Origin: Okapia johnstoni
Lineage: Eukaryota; Chordata; Mammalia; Artiodactyla; Giraffidae
Length of the DNA: 64,000 bases
Direction of reading: 5' to 3'
Assembly (NCBI GenBank): GCA_024291935.2
Contig: CM044309.1
Coordinates: 7,006,001 to 7,070,000, forward strand
This document shows positions 1 through 39,402 of the stretch, piece after piece. The number at the start of each line of letters is the position of its first letter. Position 1 is the stretch's first letter. Below the pieces are notes generated by a model. The model had not been told where the DNA came from. It saw only the letters and a program-made list of their open reading frames with translations, and made no database searches. A program made the translations under genes and the position numbers.

Positions 1-594
1 TTAATCTGCCAGTTGTGAAAAACACTTTTTTTCCAGTTAGATAGAATGAGTAGCCATGTTTCTTACAAAGATTTGGGTTGTAGGTTGTAATAGAAGGCTA
101 CACACTCTGATCCCTCTTAAAGAAGTCTTCATTTGAATCCTGTAATGGCTCTGTAAAGCAGAGAAGTCTTCGGAGATTTTTTTAAAAACACAAATTGTTA
201 GAATTGAAGTAACAAGGTCACACAGACGTCAGCTCTTCTGACGTTATTACACAATATAGCATGAGAGGGAGAAAATGAACTCATTTAAAAATCAATTGTA
301 ATCTGACAGTTTTGAAGTTCCTTTGCTTAAGACAAATGGAACTTTTGAGGATGGAGGTTTGAAGGCAAGAGGGTTCCTTATAAGTGGTGTGTCTCCCCTT
401 CCTGGCCCATGCAAGCTCAGATATGAATTCTTGGGTGAAGAAAAGTTTTCACATCTGTGAAGTGGCAGGTTGTTCCGGGAAACATGTTTTTATGGGCAAA
501 TACAAGTTGTTACAATTAAAGCCCCCGATTTAAATATTTTAGTTATCAAGAATCTGAGACATGTTTCATCCCTCATACATCTATTTATGAAGTG

Positions 595-802
595 AGCTTC
601 CCTTGTGGCTCAGATGGTAAAGAATCCACCTGCAATGCAGGCAGGCCTGGGTTTGATCCCTGGTTTGGGAAGATCCCCTGGGGAAGGGACTGGCTACCTA
701 CTCCAGTATTCTGGCCTGGAGAATTCTGTGGACAGAGGACCCTGGCAAGCCACAGTCCACGGGATTCCAAAGAGACGGACATGACTGAGTGACTTTCACC
801 TC
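595..802 (+). mobile_element. Bov-tA SINE with 10-bp target duplication
   Basis: A tRNA-like head (cttgtggctcag, then ggtaaagaatccacctg) is followed by the Bov-A body (cactccagtattct) and the 3' end gacatgactgagtgactttc. The direct repeat TTATGAAGTG at 585-594 and 803-812 marks a retrotransposition target site. This is a ruminant-specific SINE mobilised by BovB/L1-type machinery, and short open frames inside it are not genes. Confidence 0.9.
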
Positions 803-1296
803 TTATGAAGTGCTCTATTGTGCTATGGGCTACTAGGGCTCAGTTCAGTACAGCATTTAATGAGAACTAGCTCTTTGCTTGGCCATGGGAATGCAAAGGT
901 TAAAAAAATACAAAACTAGCTCTTAAATTGCTTTCAATTTTACTGAGGAAAACATTCACTCATTCGGTAGTTTATCAGGAAATGCTAATTAAGTGCCTAC
1001 AAAGTATTGGGCATTTTTTGACACTCTGGACTTGGAAACCATCACTACCATCCTTGAATTAATAGGCTGTTGTATATTTTTCAAGTTATGAATAATAACT
1101 CATGACTGGACCTTCAAAGAATTTAGTGGAACAAAATGAGTTTAAGAAAAGCAAAATGAAATAGCATAGAAAATATAAGAATTCATCTTACATAGTAAGG
1201 TTAAGCATACAATTTATGGAACTTTTTTAAAATTTACAGTTCTTTGATATCTCTGATGCACATTGCCATCCTTTCCCTCCTCCCTTTTTGGGGGGG

Positions 1297-1476
1297 CTTC
1301 TCTTGTGGCTCAGCTGGTAAAGAATCCACCTGCAATGCAGGAGACCTGGGTTCGATCCCTGGGTTGGGAAGTTCCCTTGGAGAAGGGAACAGCTACCCAC
1401 TCCAGAATTCTGGCCTGGGGAATTCCATGGACTATACAGTCGCAAAGAGTCGGACACAACTGAAGGACTTTAACTT
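1297..1476 (+). mobile_element. Bov-tA SINE
   Basis: It has the same structure as the copy at 595: tRNA-like head, Bov-A body, and an end at gtcggacacaactgaa. A run of G lies just upstream of the head. No convincing target duplication is visible. Confidence 0.88.
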
Positions 1477-1966
1477 TTTTTAAAGAAATCAAGAGTAATT
1501 AGTATTTTTAGAAAAATGATACCAGGCCAATATAAATTCAAGTAATATAGCATTAGTTAGATTAAAACAAACAAAACAATACATGTTTGCAAATTGGCCA
1601 ATCAGAAATAACCAGGGTTAATGTTTGGCCAACTTCATCCCAGGCATCTGTTTGTACTGGCAAAGGGATGGCCGACTAGGCATATTTTTGCTTGGTTGTA
1701 TCACATTTGTTTTTCACATTGAATTTAATCAACATTGGTTCATTTTCTTCTGATGCTGAATACTGTCAGGGAGAAGTATAAAGCCAGCTGGATTTTTCCC
1801 CCTTATTTATATTTCGAGTTTTATTTTATTTTTTTCTATCCAGAAAGCCTAAGAAATCTTTCTTTACCCAACACAAAATTGCAGAATATAAGCTTCTTGG
1901 AGGCAAAGATTTTCATCTAATTTCTTCACTGCTGTATCTCCAGGCCTAGAATAGTGCCCAGTGAAG

Positions 1967-2074
1967 TGATAGTAGCTTAGTCATGTCCAACTCTTTGCGA
2001 CCCCTTGGACTGTAGCCTGCCAGGCTCCTCTGTCCACGGAATTCTCCAGGCAAGAATAGTGGAGTGGGTTGCCA
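1967..2074 (-). mobile_element. Bov-A SINE fragment
   Basis: This is the reverse complement of the Bov-A 3' half (cagtcatgtccaactctttg like, then ctccaggcaagaata and gagtgggttgccat). The tRNA-like head is absent, so the copy is 5'-truncated. Confidence 0.8.
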
Positions 2075-2752
2075 TATAGCACAGAGTAAATAACTAACAT
2101 CTGTTACATGACTGAATACGTGTATTGTGTTGTATGTAAGGCATATTTCTTACTAGGTCCTCATTCAGAATCTGTCTGAAATACTATATTCCAGTGGGTC
2201 ATCATGAGATATCAATAGACTGTGAAAATGCAGATATGTTTCTAGAATGCACATATGAACAAAACAGTTTGTTGCTAAAGGAGACGGGAGGGCTTCATGA
2301 AGGAGGTGGCTCCGAGCTCACTTTTGGAATTGCATTATATGGAGCCCCAAAGACAATCTAGATATTAATATAAGGAATAGCGTGTTTCAAGAAGTGAAGG
2401 AACATGGCCTGTTTTAAAAATCTAAGTGGTTTGGCATTGTGGAGTTTGTGAAGTTTTGGAGTCAGAAGTGCATGGAGATGAGGCTAAACAGGTTGCTGAG
2501 GGCCCAGGGCATGGTGGGCCTCACTTATTTATGTGGCAGTTTGAACATTTGCTATATATTAGGCACTATACTAAGCCATCCAAGCATGAGAAAGAACTGA
2601 TTCTTGCTCATGAAGCTTAACAGTCTAGTAACATTATGATCAGTCAGTTCAGTTCAGTTCAGTCTCTCAGTCTTGTCCAACTCTTTGCGATCCCATGAAT
2701 CTCAGCACACCAGGCCTCCCTGTCCATCACCAACTCCCGGAGTTTACCCAAA

Positions 2753-3674
2753 TGTCAGGAGCCGCGTTAGGCATTACTGACAAAATGGAGGCACAGCCCC
2801 AACCCCCTCTCCTCATCCCGCAGGCATGGTCCCAGGATGAAGGAGTTAGGTCTTGTGATTCTGACTTGTCCTTTCCTTCCTTTGGTTGAGTTGGCTGAAA
2901 AGAATGTTAAGGTGCTTATTGTTCTTGCAAGGAGCATGAGAAAGCACAAAGCCTTCTGCAGTTATGCCCAGGAAATAATCCATAAAGTTAACTATTGACG
3001 TTTGTTCAAGGATCTTTACAAAGAATGTTCCAGGATGAGCACATAGGCCACAGCTTGAGGCCATGGGAAGGATTGTTATCTGAGACCTGCTTGTGAGGGA
3101 AATGTTTATGGCAAAAGAAGTTTGCTGAGTTTAGGGTTTAGGAATAATTAAGAATAGTTAGAAGCTAAAAGTTTAAGGAATGTTGTAGTGTTGGCATATT
3201 TTACTATAGCTTATAGAGATTAGGAATTTTAGAGATACTAATAGCTAGAATCCTTTTTAGGAAATAATGAGCTTAGGATACTAGGGGCTACCAGGATTTA
3301 GAAAGATAAGAAATAAACTGAGGAATGTGGTATGCAGCCCAGAGATAAGCATGAGTTACAATGTAATCACAAGTTAAATATAGGATACTTAAGAGAAAGT
3401 AAATAATAGATGGTAAACCTGATTCTGAGAGAATAGCTAAAGCAGAAACTCTAGTTGAAGGGCAACAATGATTTATGGAGACAATAAATCTGGGTGAGGG
3501 GAAACTGAAGATGTCAAACCTCTGAACTAATGCCTTTGTCAAAGTATAAAAGAAAACCTGATGCTTGAAATAAAAATGCAGTCCCGCACCTTGAGTCAGA
3601 GGCTGCATCATTCTCCGCCGACACCACTCATCCCTTCAGGCCGATTCCCTGGCTGCAGGAGCTGGACTCTGGCA
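2753..3674 (+). mobile_element. Solo LTR of a class II (ERVK-like) endogenous retrovirus
   Basis: This 922-bp block begins TGTCAGGAGC, ends GGACTCTGGCA and is flanked by the exact 6-bp direct repeat CCCAAA at 2747-2752 and 3675-3680. Removing the block and one repeat rejoins the BovB sequence exactly. TG...CA ends and a 6-bp duplication are typical of betaretrovirus-like ERVs. A TATA box and a polyadenylation signal lie near the right end, so the LTR reads in the + direction, as DECR1 does. No internal gag, pol or env sequence is present, which fits LTR-LTR recombination. The family name is from resemblance only. Confidence 0.85.
3545..3574 (+). promoter_or_regulatory. LTR TATA box and polyadenylation signal
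   Basis: TATAAAAG at 3545-3552 is followed by AATAAA at 3569-3574 within the solo LTR. A TATA box shortly before the polyadenylation hexamer is a normal U3/R layout for class II LTRs. The pair points toward DECR1 exon 2. Whether it is active cannot be told from sequence. Confidence 0.6.
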
Positions 3675-4639
3675 CCCAAACCCATGTCCATCAAGTAGGT
3701 GATGCCATCTAGCCATCTCATCCTCTGTCGTCCCCTTCTCCTCCTGCCCCCAATCCTTCCCAGCATCAAAAGATATTGGAAAATTGAAGGATTTTCCAAG
3801 GAGTCAACTCTTTGCATGAGGTGGCCAACATATTGGAGTTTCAGCTTCAACATCAGTCCTTCCAATGAACACCCAGGGCTGATCTCCTTTAGAATGGACT
3901 GGTTGGATCTCCTTGCAGTCCAAGGGACTCTCAAGAGTCTTCTCCAACACCTCAGTTCAAAAGCATCAATTCTTCAGTGCTCAGCTTTCATTGCTATGAG
4001 ATGTATTGTCACTCAAAAATGTAATTTTTGTTTTGTCACTGGTAACAACCACATAATTCAGCTTAGCCACTGAAGTTTGGAGTCAGCTAACTTTCTTTTA
4101 TATTTGCTTAGCCTTACCTTCACGTTGCTGTGGCAATGAGATCTGTGTTCTGCAGAAGTTTAGAATATCAGAGGCCTCTGTGCAGTGCCTGGTTTAAGTG
4201 AAGGAGAAGGTAGAGGTGCTCAAGCAAACCACACAGGTGTGGAGTTTGAGTTTAATAAAGCCTGTGGAAACCAATGGAATGGGTAGAATTTGGGCTCTTC
4301 AATTTTGTTAAAGTTTGTAGTATGCTGACACTATTGGCATTAGCAGGTGGGATCTTTTTATTCTGCAGAAAATAGTGTCCTGTCTGCTCCTTATATTTCC
4401 AGACACTATGAACCATGTCAATTATGCTTAAGTGACAGTAGGGTCTGGGCACTGAAAAGAATGCATGAATGTCACAGACTTATGCCTTCTAGCAACTGGA
4501 TAAAATAAATTCCAAAGTAGTTATTGCAGGCTTACTCTATTCATGGGCTATATGAATTCCTTTAGAAATGCAAAAGTGTGCACTTTTCAAAGTTGCTTGA
4601 AAAATAATATTGTTTGGTCTTCACCAAATTGACATTTAA

Positions 4640-6660
4640 AGAATTATTTATTTTTAATTGGAGGATAATTGTTCTACCGTATTGTGTTGGTTTCTGCCAT
4701 ACATCAACATGAGTCTGTTTTATCTGATATGAGTGTTTCTGCACCTGCTTTCTTTTGATTTCTGTTTGCATGGAATATCTTTTTCTAGCCCCTCGCTTTC
4801 AGTCTGTATTTGTGCTTAGGTCTAAAGTGGATCTCTTGTAGATAGCATATATAGGGGTCTTGTTTTTTATCCATTCTGTGTCTTTTGGTTGGAGCATTTA
4901 GTCCATTTACATTTAAGATAACTATTGTTATGTCTGTGCTCCCTTGGTGAATGAGCAGTAAAGAATCTGCCTGCAGTGCAAGAGACACAGGAGATATGGG
5001 TTTGGTCCCTGGGTTGGGAGGATCCCCTGTAGGAGGGCATGGGGACCCACTCCAGTATTCTTGCCTGGAGAATCCCATAGACAGAGAAGCCTGGCAGGCT
5101 ACAGTCCACAGGGTTGCAAAGAGTCAGACATGACTGAAGTGACTGAGCATGCACGCACATGATCCTATTACCATTTACGGTATTGTATTGTTCGTTTTTG
5201 TAGACTTTTTCTTTCTCTTGTATTTCCTGTCTAGAAAAGTTCCTTGAGCATTTGTTGTAACGTTGGTTTGGTAGTGCTGAATTTTCTTAACTTTGGCCTG
5301 GCTGTAAAGCTTTTGATTTCTCCTTCGAATCTGAATGAGATCCTTGCTAAAAAGAGTAATCTTGGTTGTAGGCTTTTTTCCTTTTATCACTTTAAGTATA
5401 TCCTCCCACTCCCTTCTAGCCTGCAGAGTTCCTGTTGAAAAATCAACTGATAGCCTTATGGGGATCCCCTTGCATGTTATTTGTTGCTTCTCCCTTGCTG
5501 CTTTTAATACTTGTTCTTTGTATTTAATTTTCGTTAGTTTGATTAATATGTGTCTTGGTGTTTTTCTCCTTGGGTTTAAACTGTATGGGACTCTCTGGGC
5601 TTCCTGGTCTTGGTAGGCTCGTTCCTTTTCAATGTTAGGGAAGTTTTCAACTCTAATCTCAAATATTTTTTTCGTACCATTTATTTTCTTTCTTCTTCTT
5701 CTGGGACCCCTATAATTCAAATGTTGGTCCACTTAGTGTTGTCCCAGATATCTCTGAGACTTCCTCATTTCTTTTTATTCTTTTCTGTTTATTCTGCTTT
5801 GCTTCAGTTATTTTTACCATTCTACTTTCTGGTTCACCTGTATGTTCTTCTGCCTCAGTTATTCTGCTGTTGATTCCTGCTAGTGTATTTTTAATATCAG
5901 TTATTGTGTTGTTCATTGCTGATTGTCCATTCTTTAATTCTTCTAGGTCCTTTTTAACTTTTTCTTGTATCTTCTTGATCCATGCCTCCAGACTACTTAT
6001 CTGTGCCTTCATTTTATTTCCAAGATTTTGGATCATCTTTACTTTCATTACTCTGAATTCTTTTTCAGGTAAGCTGTTTACTTCCTCTTCATTTGTTTGG
6101 CCTTGTTTTTCTGTTTCTGTTTTGTTTTTTTTTCACCATGGTCCTTAAATTTGCTGCATGTTTCTCTGTCTTTTTATTTTATTTAACTTACTGCGTTTGG
6201 AGTCTCCTTTCTGCCTGGTGGAAGGTCATAGTTCATCTCAATTGTGGAGTCTTCCCCTCGTGGGTAGAGTTGGACCAGTGCCCTGTGAAAGTCTCTTGGT
6301 TGAGGGCATGTGTGTCTGTGTTCTGGTGCATGGAGCTGGACCTTGTCTCTCTGAAGGGTAGTTCCGTTTCCAGTCATGTTTTTTTGGGTGTCTGTGCCTT
6401 GGTGAGGCTTTCAGCAGCCTTTCTGCTAATGAACAAAGTTGTGTTCCTGGTTTGCTAAAGTACTGGCATGAGACATTTGGAGCTTGCCGGCTTTTGGGTG
6501 GGCTTGGTCTTACTGTTAAGATGAAAGCCCTTGGGGGAGCTCTCACTGATGAATGTTCCCTGAAGTTGGGAGTTCTCTGGTGGCCCCAAGTCCTAGACTC
6601 GGGTCTGCCACCTCGGAGGCTCAGGCTCGACCCCTAACTGTAGCAACAAGACTTCACAGG
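4640..6660 (-). mobile_element. L1 LINE: 5' UTR, ORF1 and start of ORF2
   Basis: The minus strand reads, from right to left: a GC-richer 5' UTR (about 6660-6150), ORF1 (about 6048-5175), and the first part of ORF2. ORF1 is broken into the frames 6048-5710 (coiled-coil type, INSRITEAEE) and 5732-5175 (VENFPNIEKERAYQDQEAQR, IRLSVDFSTGTLQARR). ORF2 shows NVNGLNAPTKRHRMDKKQDP and YICYLQEIHFRP, the start of the endonuclease domain, and is lost after about 80 residues. A Bov-tA SINE interrupts it at 4936-5150. The copy keeps the 5' end and lacks most of the 3' end, the reverse of the usual truncation. Confidence 0.85.
4936..5150 (+). mobile_element. Bov-tA SINE inside L1
   Basis: The tRNA-like head with ggatcccctgtaggagggcat, the Bov-A body and the end cagacatgactgaagtgact are all recognisable. 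It separates the L1 ORF2 start from ORF1, so it arrived after the L1. Confidence 0.85.
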
Positions 6661-6704
6661 CCATGCAGCACAAAAGACAAAACCCCAAGACTATGGTCAA
6701 CAAA

Positions 6705-6815
6705 TAGCTGAGAAAGAAGAGAAGCGAGAGGCAAAGGAGAAACGGAAATATATATCCAAATAATGCAGAGTTCCAGAGAATAACAAGGAGAGATAAGAAG
6801 TCCTTCAAGGCTTCG
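6705..6815 (+). mobile_element. Short sense BovB fragment
   Basis: The stretch with gcagagttccagagaataac and gagataagaagtccttc matches the BovB region that lies just before the reverse transcriptase (compare 31490-31560). Stops break the frame. It abuts the 5' end of the L1 at 4640-6660. Confidence 0.65.
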
Positions 6816-7185
6816 TCAACATGAAACTAAAGGCAATATAATGACCAGCCTGGAGTATTACCAGATCTGCAAATTTTTCTTTATCATTGATACACATTTT
6901 CAAATTTTATCCTTCAGTAACTTTTCCTCCTTGGTTTAAAAATCAAGTCATATTAATATTTATTGAATAAAATTTGAAATTACTCAAAATCAACCAACCT
7001 AACAAAAAGAGCAAATAATCTTCTATTATCTCATCTCTTAGTCATACATAATGACTGTGAAAGGTGATGAATGAGGTCAGCTACATCTTAGATTTGAGTA
7101 TTTACTACTTTCATTGTTTGCCTCTAAAAGTTAGTTATTTGACCTACCTGTGTGCTTCAGTTTTCTCATCTATACAGTTGGAGTA

Positions 7186-8882
7186 ACAATGTTGTTGTTT
7201 TTGGTCCCTAAGCTGTCTCCAACTCTTTGTGACCCCATGGACTGCAGCATGCCAAGCTCCTCTGTCCTCAACTGTCTCCTGGAATTTGCTCAAATTCATG
7301 GCCACCGAGTTGGTGATGCTATCTGACCATCTCATCCTCAGTTGCCCACGTCTCCTTTTGCCTTCAGTCTTTCCCAGGATCAACGTCTTTTCCAATCTCT
7401 TTACATCAGGTGGCCAAAGTATTGGAGCTTCAGCTTAAGCATCATTCCTTCCAATAACTATTCATGGTTGATTTCCTTTAGGATTGACTAGTTTGATCTC
7501 CTTGCAGTCCAAGGGATTCTCAAGAGCCTTCTCTATCACCACTATTCAAAAGCATCAGTTCTTTGACTCTCAGCTTTCTTTATGGTCCAACTGTCACATG
7601 CATACATGACTACTAGAAAAACCATAGCTTTGACTATATGAACCTTTGTCAGCAAAGTAATGTCTCTGCTTTTTAATACACCGTCTAGGTTTGGCATAAT
7701 TTCATTCCAAGGAGCAAGTGTCTTTTAATTTCATGGCTGCAGTCACCATCCCTGGTGATTTTGGAGCCCAAGAAAATAAAATCTGTCATTGCGTCCACTT
7801 TTTCTCCTTGTATTTGCCATGAAGTGATGGGACTGGATGTCATGATCTTAGTTTTTTGGATGTTGAGTTTCAAGCCAGCTTTTTCACTCTCCTCTTTCAC
7901 CCTTTTCAAGAGGCTCATTAGTTCCTTTTCACTATTAGAGTGTTACGGTCTGCATATCTCAGGTTGTTGTAATTTCTCCTGGAGATCTTGATTCCAGCTT
8001 GTGATTCATCCAGCCTGTCATTTCTCGTGATGTACTCTGCATAGATTTAAATAAGTAAAGTGACAATATAGAGCGTTGTCATCTCCTTTCTCCATTTTGA
8101 ACCAGTCAGTTGTTTCATGCCCAGTTCTAACTGTAGCTTCTTGTCCCACATACAGTTTTCTCAGGGGTCAGGTAAGGTAGTCTGGTACTCCCATCTCTTT
8201 AAGAATTTTCTAAAGTTTGTTGTGATCCAGTCTGTCCTTTGGCATAGTCAATGAAGCAGAAGTAGATGTTTTTCTGGAATTCTCTTGCTTTCTCCATGAT
8301 CCAACAAATGTTGTCAATTTGATCTCTGGTTCCTCTGCCTTTCTAAACCAGCTTGTACATTTGGAAGTTCTTGGTTCACATACTGCTGAAGCCTAGCTTG
8401 AAGAATTTTGACCTTAACCTTACTAACATGTGAAATGAGTGAAACTGCAAAATAGTTTGAACATTCTTTGGCATTGCCCTTCTTTGGGATTGGAATGAGA
8501 ACTGATTTTTTCCAGCTCTGTGGCTACTGCTGGGTTTTCCAAGTTCGCTGACATACTGAATGCAGCACTTTAACCGCATCATCTTTTAGAATTTGAAATA
8601 GCTCAGCTGGAATTCCATTACCTCCACTAGCTTTGTTCATAGTCATGCTTCCTAAGGCCCACTTGACTTCACATTCTAGGCTGTATGACTACACCTTCAT
8701 GGTTATCTGGGTCATTAAGACCTTTTTAGTATAATTCTTTTTTCTGTATTCTTTCCCCTTCTTAATCTCTTCTGCTTCTGTTGGGTCCTTGCTGTTTCTG
8801 TCCTTCATTGTGCTCATCCATGCATGAAATGTGTCTTTGATATCTGCAGTTTTCTTGAAGAGATCTCTAGTCTTTCCCACTC
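7186..8882 (-). mobile_element. BovB LINE, 5'-truncated, about 1.7 kb
   Basis: This is the reverse complement of BovB from its 3' end (7186) up through the reverse transcriptase domain to about 8882. Antisense frames at 7395-7144 (RMRWSDSITNS), 7918-7685 (GLKLNIQKTKI) and 8880-8689 (MGKTRDLFKKTADIKDTF) follow BovB order. The frame is broken many times, so no active protein is expected. Confidence 0.9.
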
Positions 8883-10365
8883 TATTGTAACAATACAGTT
8901 TACCTTATAGGGTTGTAAAGTCCTAAGTAGACTTGGCAAACATTGAATCCACTACTTCCTGTTGTTATTTCCTTCCAGTCATTTTTCTAAGCATGTATTT
9001 TTATTTATAGTTCAGGACATCCTGTATATTTCTTTTTTTTTTACATCATATTATAAGCGTTTTCTTGTTCTATTTCTACTTGTGAACAGCCTTATCCTAA
9101 GTTATTGACTACGTTTCTATTTCTTTACAGTAAATTTCTAGATATCTCAAAACAACTAATGACAGCCCATTTAATGTATAACAGTGCTCTAGTGGGAAAT
9201 TATATATTCTGAAGTTTTAATCTTACAAGCATGACCTGATGGGGAATATCAGATACCCAAATAGTGTGATCATTAAACTCCATAGAATCTCAGTGAATAA
9301 ATAGAGACAACATGCAAGGTTTTATAATCTTGGTTTTGCAACTTGGGCAACATATTTTACTTCTCTGGGCCCCTCTGGTACAATGGGGTAAAAATAATGC
9401 CTGTTTCATGGGGTGCTGACAGTTAGTTTCTAATCCTGATACATGGTAAACACTTAATGAATATTATTGGCTCTTTATCTGTTACTGTGTTTAACACTTA
9501 AAAGTTTGTTTCCATAATTAAAAATGAGAGAATAACAGTGTTTTCAATAAGTAATATGAGGGTAAGCTGTAAAATATAAGATAGGGCAGTGCAAATCCTT
9601 TTTTAGTTGAAAATAGTTTTATATTTTCCCCCATTTTAATTATTACAAGTATTTTTTCCTGCTCTAAATTTATTACTCGAAGACAACATGAGAAGAGGCA
9701 TTTGATTTGATAAACCTTATAAAGGACTTTTATAATATCCCTAAGTGATTCAAAAGATGGAATGTGATTTTTTTCCAATTTGTTCTTATTAAAAGACAAA
9801 CATGCTTTAAGTTTTTTTTTCATGTTTCTTTCTTTTTATTTTTTTAATAAAAATTAATTTATTTTAATTGGAGGCTAATTACTTTACAATATTGCAGTGT
9901 TTTTGCCTAAGCTTTTTTTAAGTTAAAGTTAAGCTAAACACATAAACTAACAATGCCGACACTTACAGAGTGTTTTCTCTGTGCTATACAATTTTCTAAG
10001 TTTATTGTTTATATTGTCTCATGAAACCCTTATAATGACCTGTGAGGAAGGTCCTGTCATTATTTCCAATTATAGGAGAAATTGAGGCAAATGGAGATTA
10101 AATAACTTGCTGAAGGCTGTATGACTAGGGAGAAAGTTCCCTCCTGTGTGGTCCAGCACCAAAGCCCATGCTTTAAACCATTCTACTATGTTACTTAACA
10201 TTCCAACAGAAAAAGTATAAAAACTGACTAAATATGGTACCAGTATGTTTACAGTGTTTGTGTTAATCCAAGAATTTGACTAATATTAATGAATAACTTT
10301 AAAAACTCATATCTTTTGTGTGGGAATACAAGTATGCATATTTCAGTTCATTTTTTTTCTAATAG

Positions 10366-37421
<27,056 letters not shown>

Positions 37422-37635
37422 TAGAATTTGAAACACAGAAATGAAGGAGAGAGGATTTTTGGGGAGGTGGATTTGGTGTGGGATAGAACTAAAAACTGCT
37501 TAGAAGTGCAGAGAAAGGAACAGATATTTGTAACTGGAGAAAATCAGGAGAAACTTAATGGTGGAAGTAGCCTTTGAGTTACATGTTAAAACTATGTCTT
37601 TGGTGACGGTGTCTAAAAGAAAACAGAGGATTTAC

Positions 37636-37641
37636 AATAAA
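37636..37641 (+). promoter_or_regulatory. AATAAA hexamer downstream of DECR1 exon 8
   Basis: An AATAAA lies about 250 nt after the exon 8 donor. If the donor were not used, the stop at 37421 and this signal could make a short terminal exon. Such hexamers are common in AT-rich introns, so this is only a possibility. Confidence 0.25.
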
Positions 37642-38029
37642 TCTAATAATGGACTCTGTCTTTTCAGTGTCTTTCCTTTTCATTGTACTTGTGAATTGTG
37701 TTCTTTAACTCAATATTAATTCAGTTTTAACTCAGTATTAACTCAGTTAACTTAGTATTAATTCAAACAAGTTTTTTCCAGGACCTATTTTGTAACCAGA
37801 AGTTTTATTTGGCAATAAGAATGAAACATGAATAATCTGCAGCATTTGCACTCTTAAAACTCATTATCTTACGGGATAGATAAACTTGTAAATAATTATT
37901 TATGATTCATTGTGACAAATATTCCAGCAGTGTTATGGAAGGGGAAGTAATTCATTCTGTTTCTAGAGTTTAAAGGAAGTGATGCCTAGTAGATAGCGTT
38001 TCATCTCAGCATTTAAAGAATATACTCTC

Positions 38030-38260
38030 TATGACTTATGATTACCAGAAGGGAAGGATGGGGTGGGGAGGAATAGACTGGGAGTTTGAGATTGACATGT
38101 GTACACTGCAATATTTAGGATGGATAACCAGCAAGGACCTACTATATAGCACAGGGAACTCTGCTCAATATTCTGTAATAACCTAAATGGGAAAAGAATT
38201 TGGAAAAGAATAGAAAAATTAATTTTTAACAAAATGCTTATTTTGAAAAAAATAAAATTA
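38030..38260 (+). mobile_element. L1 3'-end fragment
   Basis: Ctactatatagcacagggaa, then ctgctcaatattctgtaata and cctaaatgggaaaagaat, are characteristic of ruminant L1 3' UTRs in the sense direction. It is 5'-truncated. Confidence 0.8.
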
Positions 38261-38475
38261 CTGGAATAGGAAATGCTAAAAAAAAGTGTGTATTCTCTGT
38301 GTAGAAAAGATGAACAAAGCTCATAAAAACTTTTCTTGTATAATTTCATTTTATTCCATATTTAATTTGACTAATTTGTCATCCTAAGAATCAAATAACA
38401 AAAAATGCAGTTTCCAGTCTGTATAGATACAATTTTGAGTTTATATTAAAAAAAGCATTTTGCTTTCATTATTGT

Positions 38476-38590
38476 TGTTTAGTCACTAAGTCATGACCGA
38501 CTCTTTTGTGACTCCATGGACTGCATAGCCCTCCAGACTCCCCTGTCCACGAGATTCCCCGGGCGAGAATACTGGGGTGGCTGGCCATTA
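38476..38590 (-). mobile_element. Bov-A SINE fragment
   Basis: The reversed Bov-A unit (gttgtttagtcactaagtca ... cgagaatactggggtggctg) is truncated before the tRNA-like head. Confidence 0.8.
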
Positions 38591-39402
38591 GCAATCATTC
38601 ATTATATGCTCCCCAGACTGACTTTCCCCGTTGCCTAAGTTACTAAGAGAGGGCCAGCAGGCTCCCTCTTACCTCCTGCAAAAGAATCTAGTTTTCCTGT
38701 TTGAACTTATATACTGTAAGTCTGAACTACAAATCCTTATTACATTGACAGTTAATTATATGCATGAATTACATTAAATTGTATACATAAATGGTTTAGA
38801 ATGAGTATCCTTTATGTGTATGCTAATTTTGCCTTTCACTGAGGCCCCATACCTATCTCCATTTACCTTTAAAAATAACCATTTCCTCTCTTCTATCCAC
38901 ATCTTTCTTCTTTATTTTTAAATTATCAATACTTTTTATGGTATAGGAAAAAAAATGACAGTAGTTACATAAATGACCTTTCGTAAGTTTCATCACTCTT
39001 ACTTTCTTCATGATAAAATTCAAAATTGCAACATCTGCTTCACAGGGTTGTTATGAGGATTAAGTGAGATAACTAAAAACACCATGTTAAGTGTCAAGCA
39101 CACAAATGCAAGACAAGGCCCTTCTGTTTTTCTGCTCTTTGATTTTTAAGAAATTATTATTATAAAAAATGTGAGAATGCAAAAGAATAAAAATTTTAAA
39201 AGCTAACTTCCTAAAGAAAACTTCTGTTAACATTTTGGTATATTTATTTTCAACTTTTTGCCTTTTTTCATTTAATCTTTATTTTTTATGAAAATAATTT
39301 GTCTATATAATTTATATAGGAAGGAATACACTGAAATCCCCACTCCAAAGCTGTCTTCCCATGTAACTATCTTCAGTTCTTTTAACTTTTTTTTTCTGGG
39401 AC

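Larger units (their letters stand above)
2641..3992 (-). mobile_element. BovB LINE 3' fragment, split by an LTR
   Basis: The two outer parts (2641-2752 and 3675-3992) read together as the reverse complement of the 3' end of BovB. The 3' repeat gttcagttcagttcagtc is at the left. The antisense frame at 3608-3934 carries the BovB C-terminal signature ([19 protein letters not shown]). The element is 5'-truncated near 3992 and interrupted by the solo LTR at 2753-3674. BovB is an RTE-clade LINE, known for transfer between reptile and ruminant lineages. The copy is not coding. Confidence 0.9.

Noticed and set aside
3288..3611. 107-codon minus-strand frame
   Set aside because: It lies antisense inside the solo LTR, has no family resemblance and no gene context.
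5175..5732. 185-codon minus-strand frame as a possible host gene
   Set aside because: Its sequence (AYQDQEAQR, IRLSVDFSTGTLQARR) is L1 ORF1, and it lies between L1 5' UTR and ORF2 sequence.
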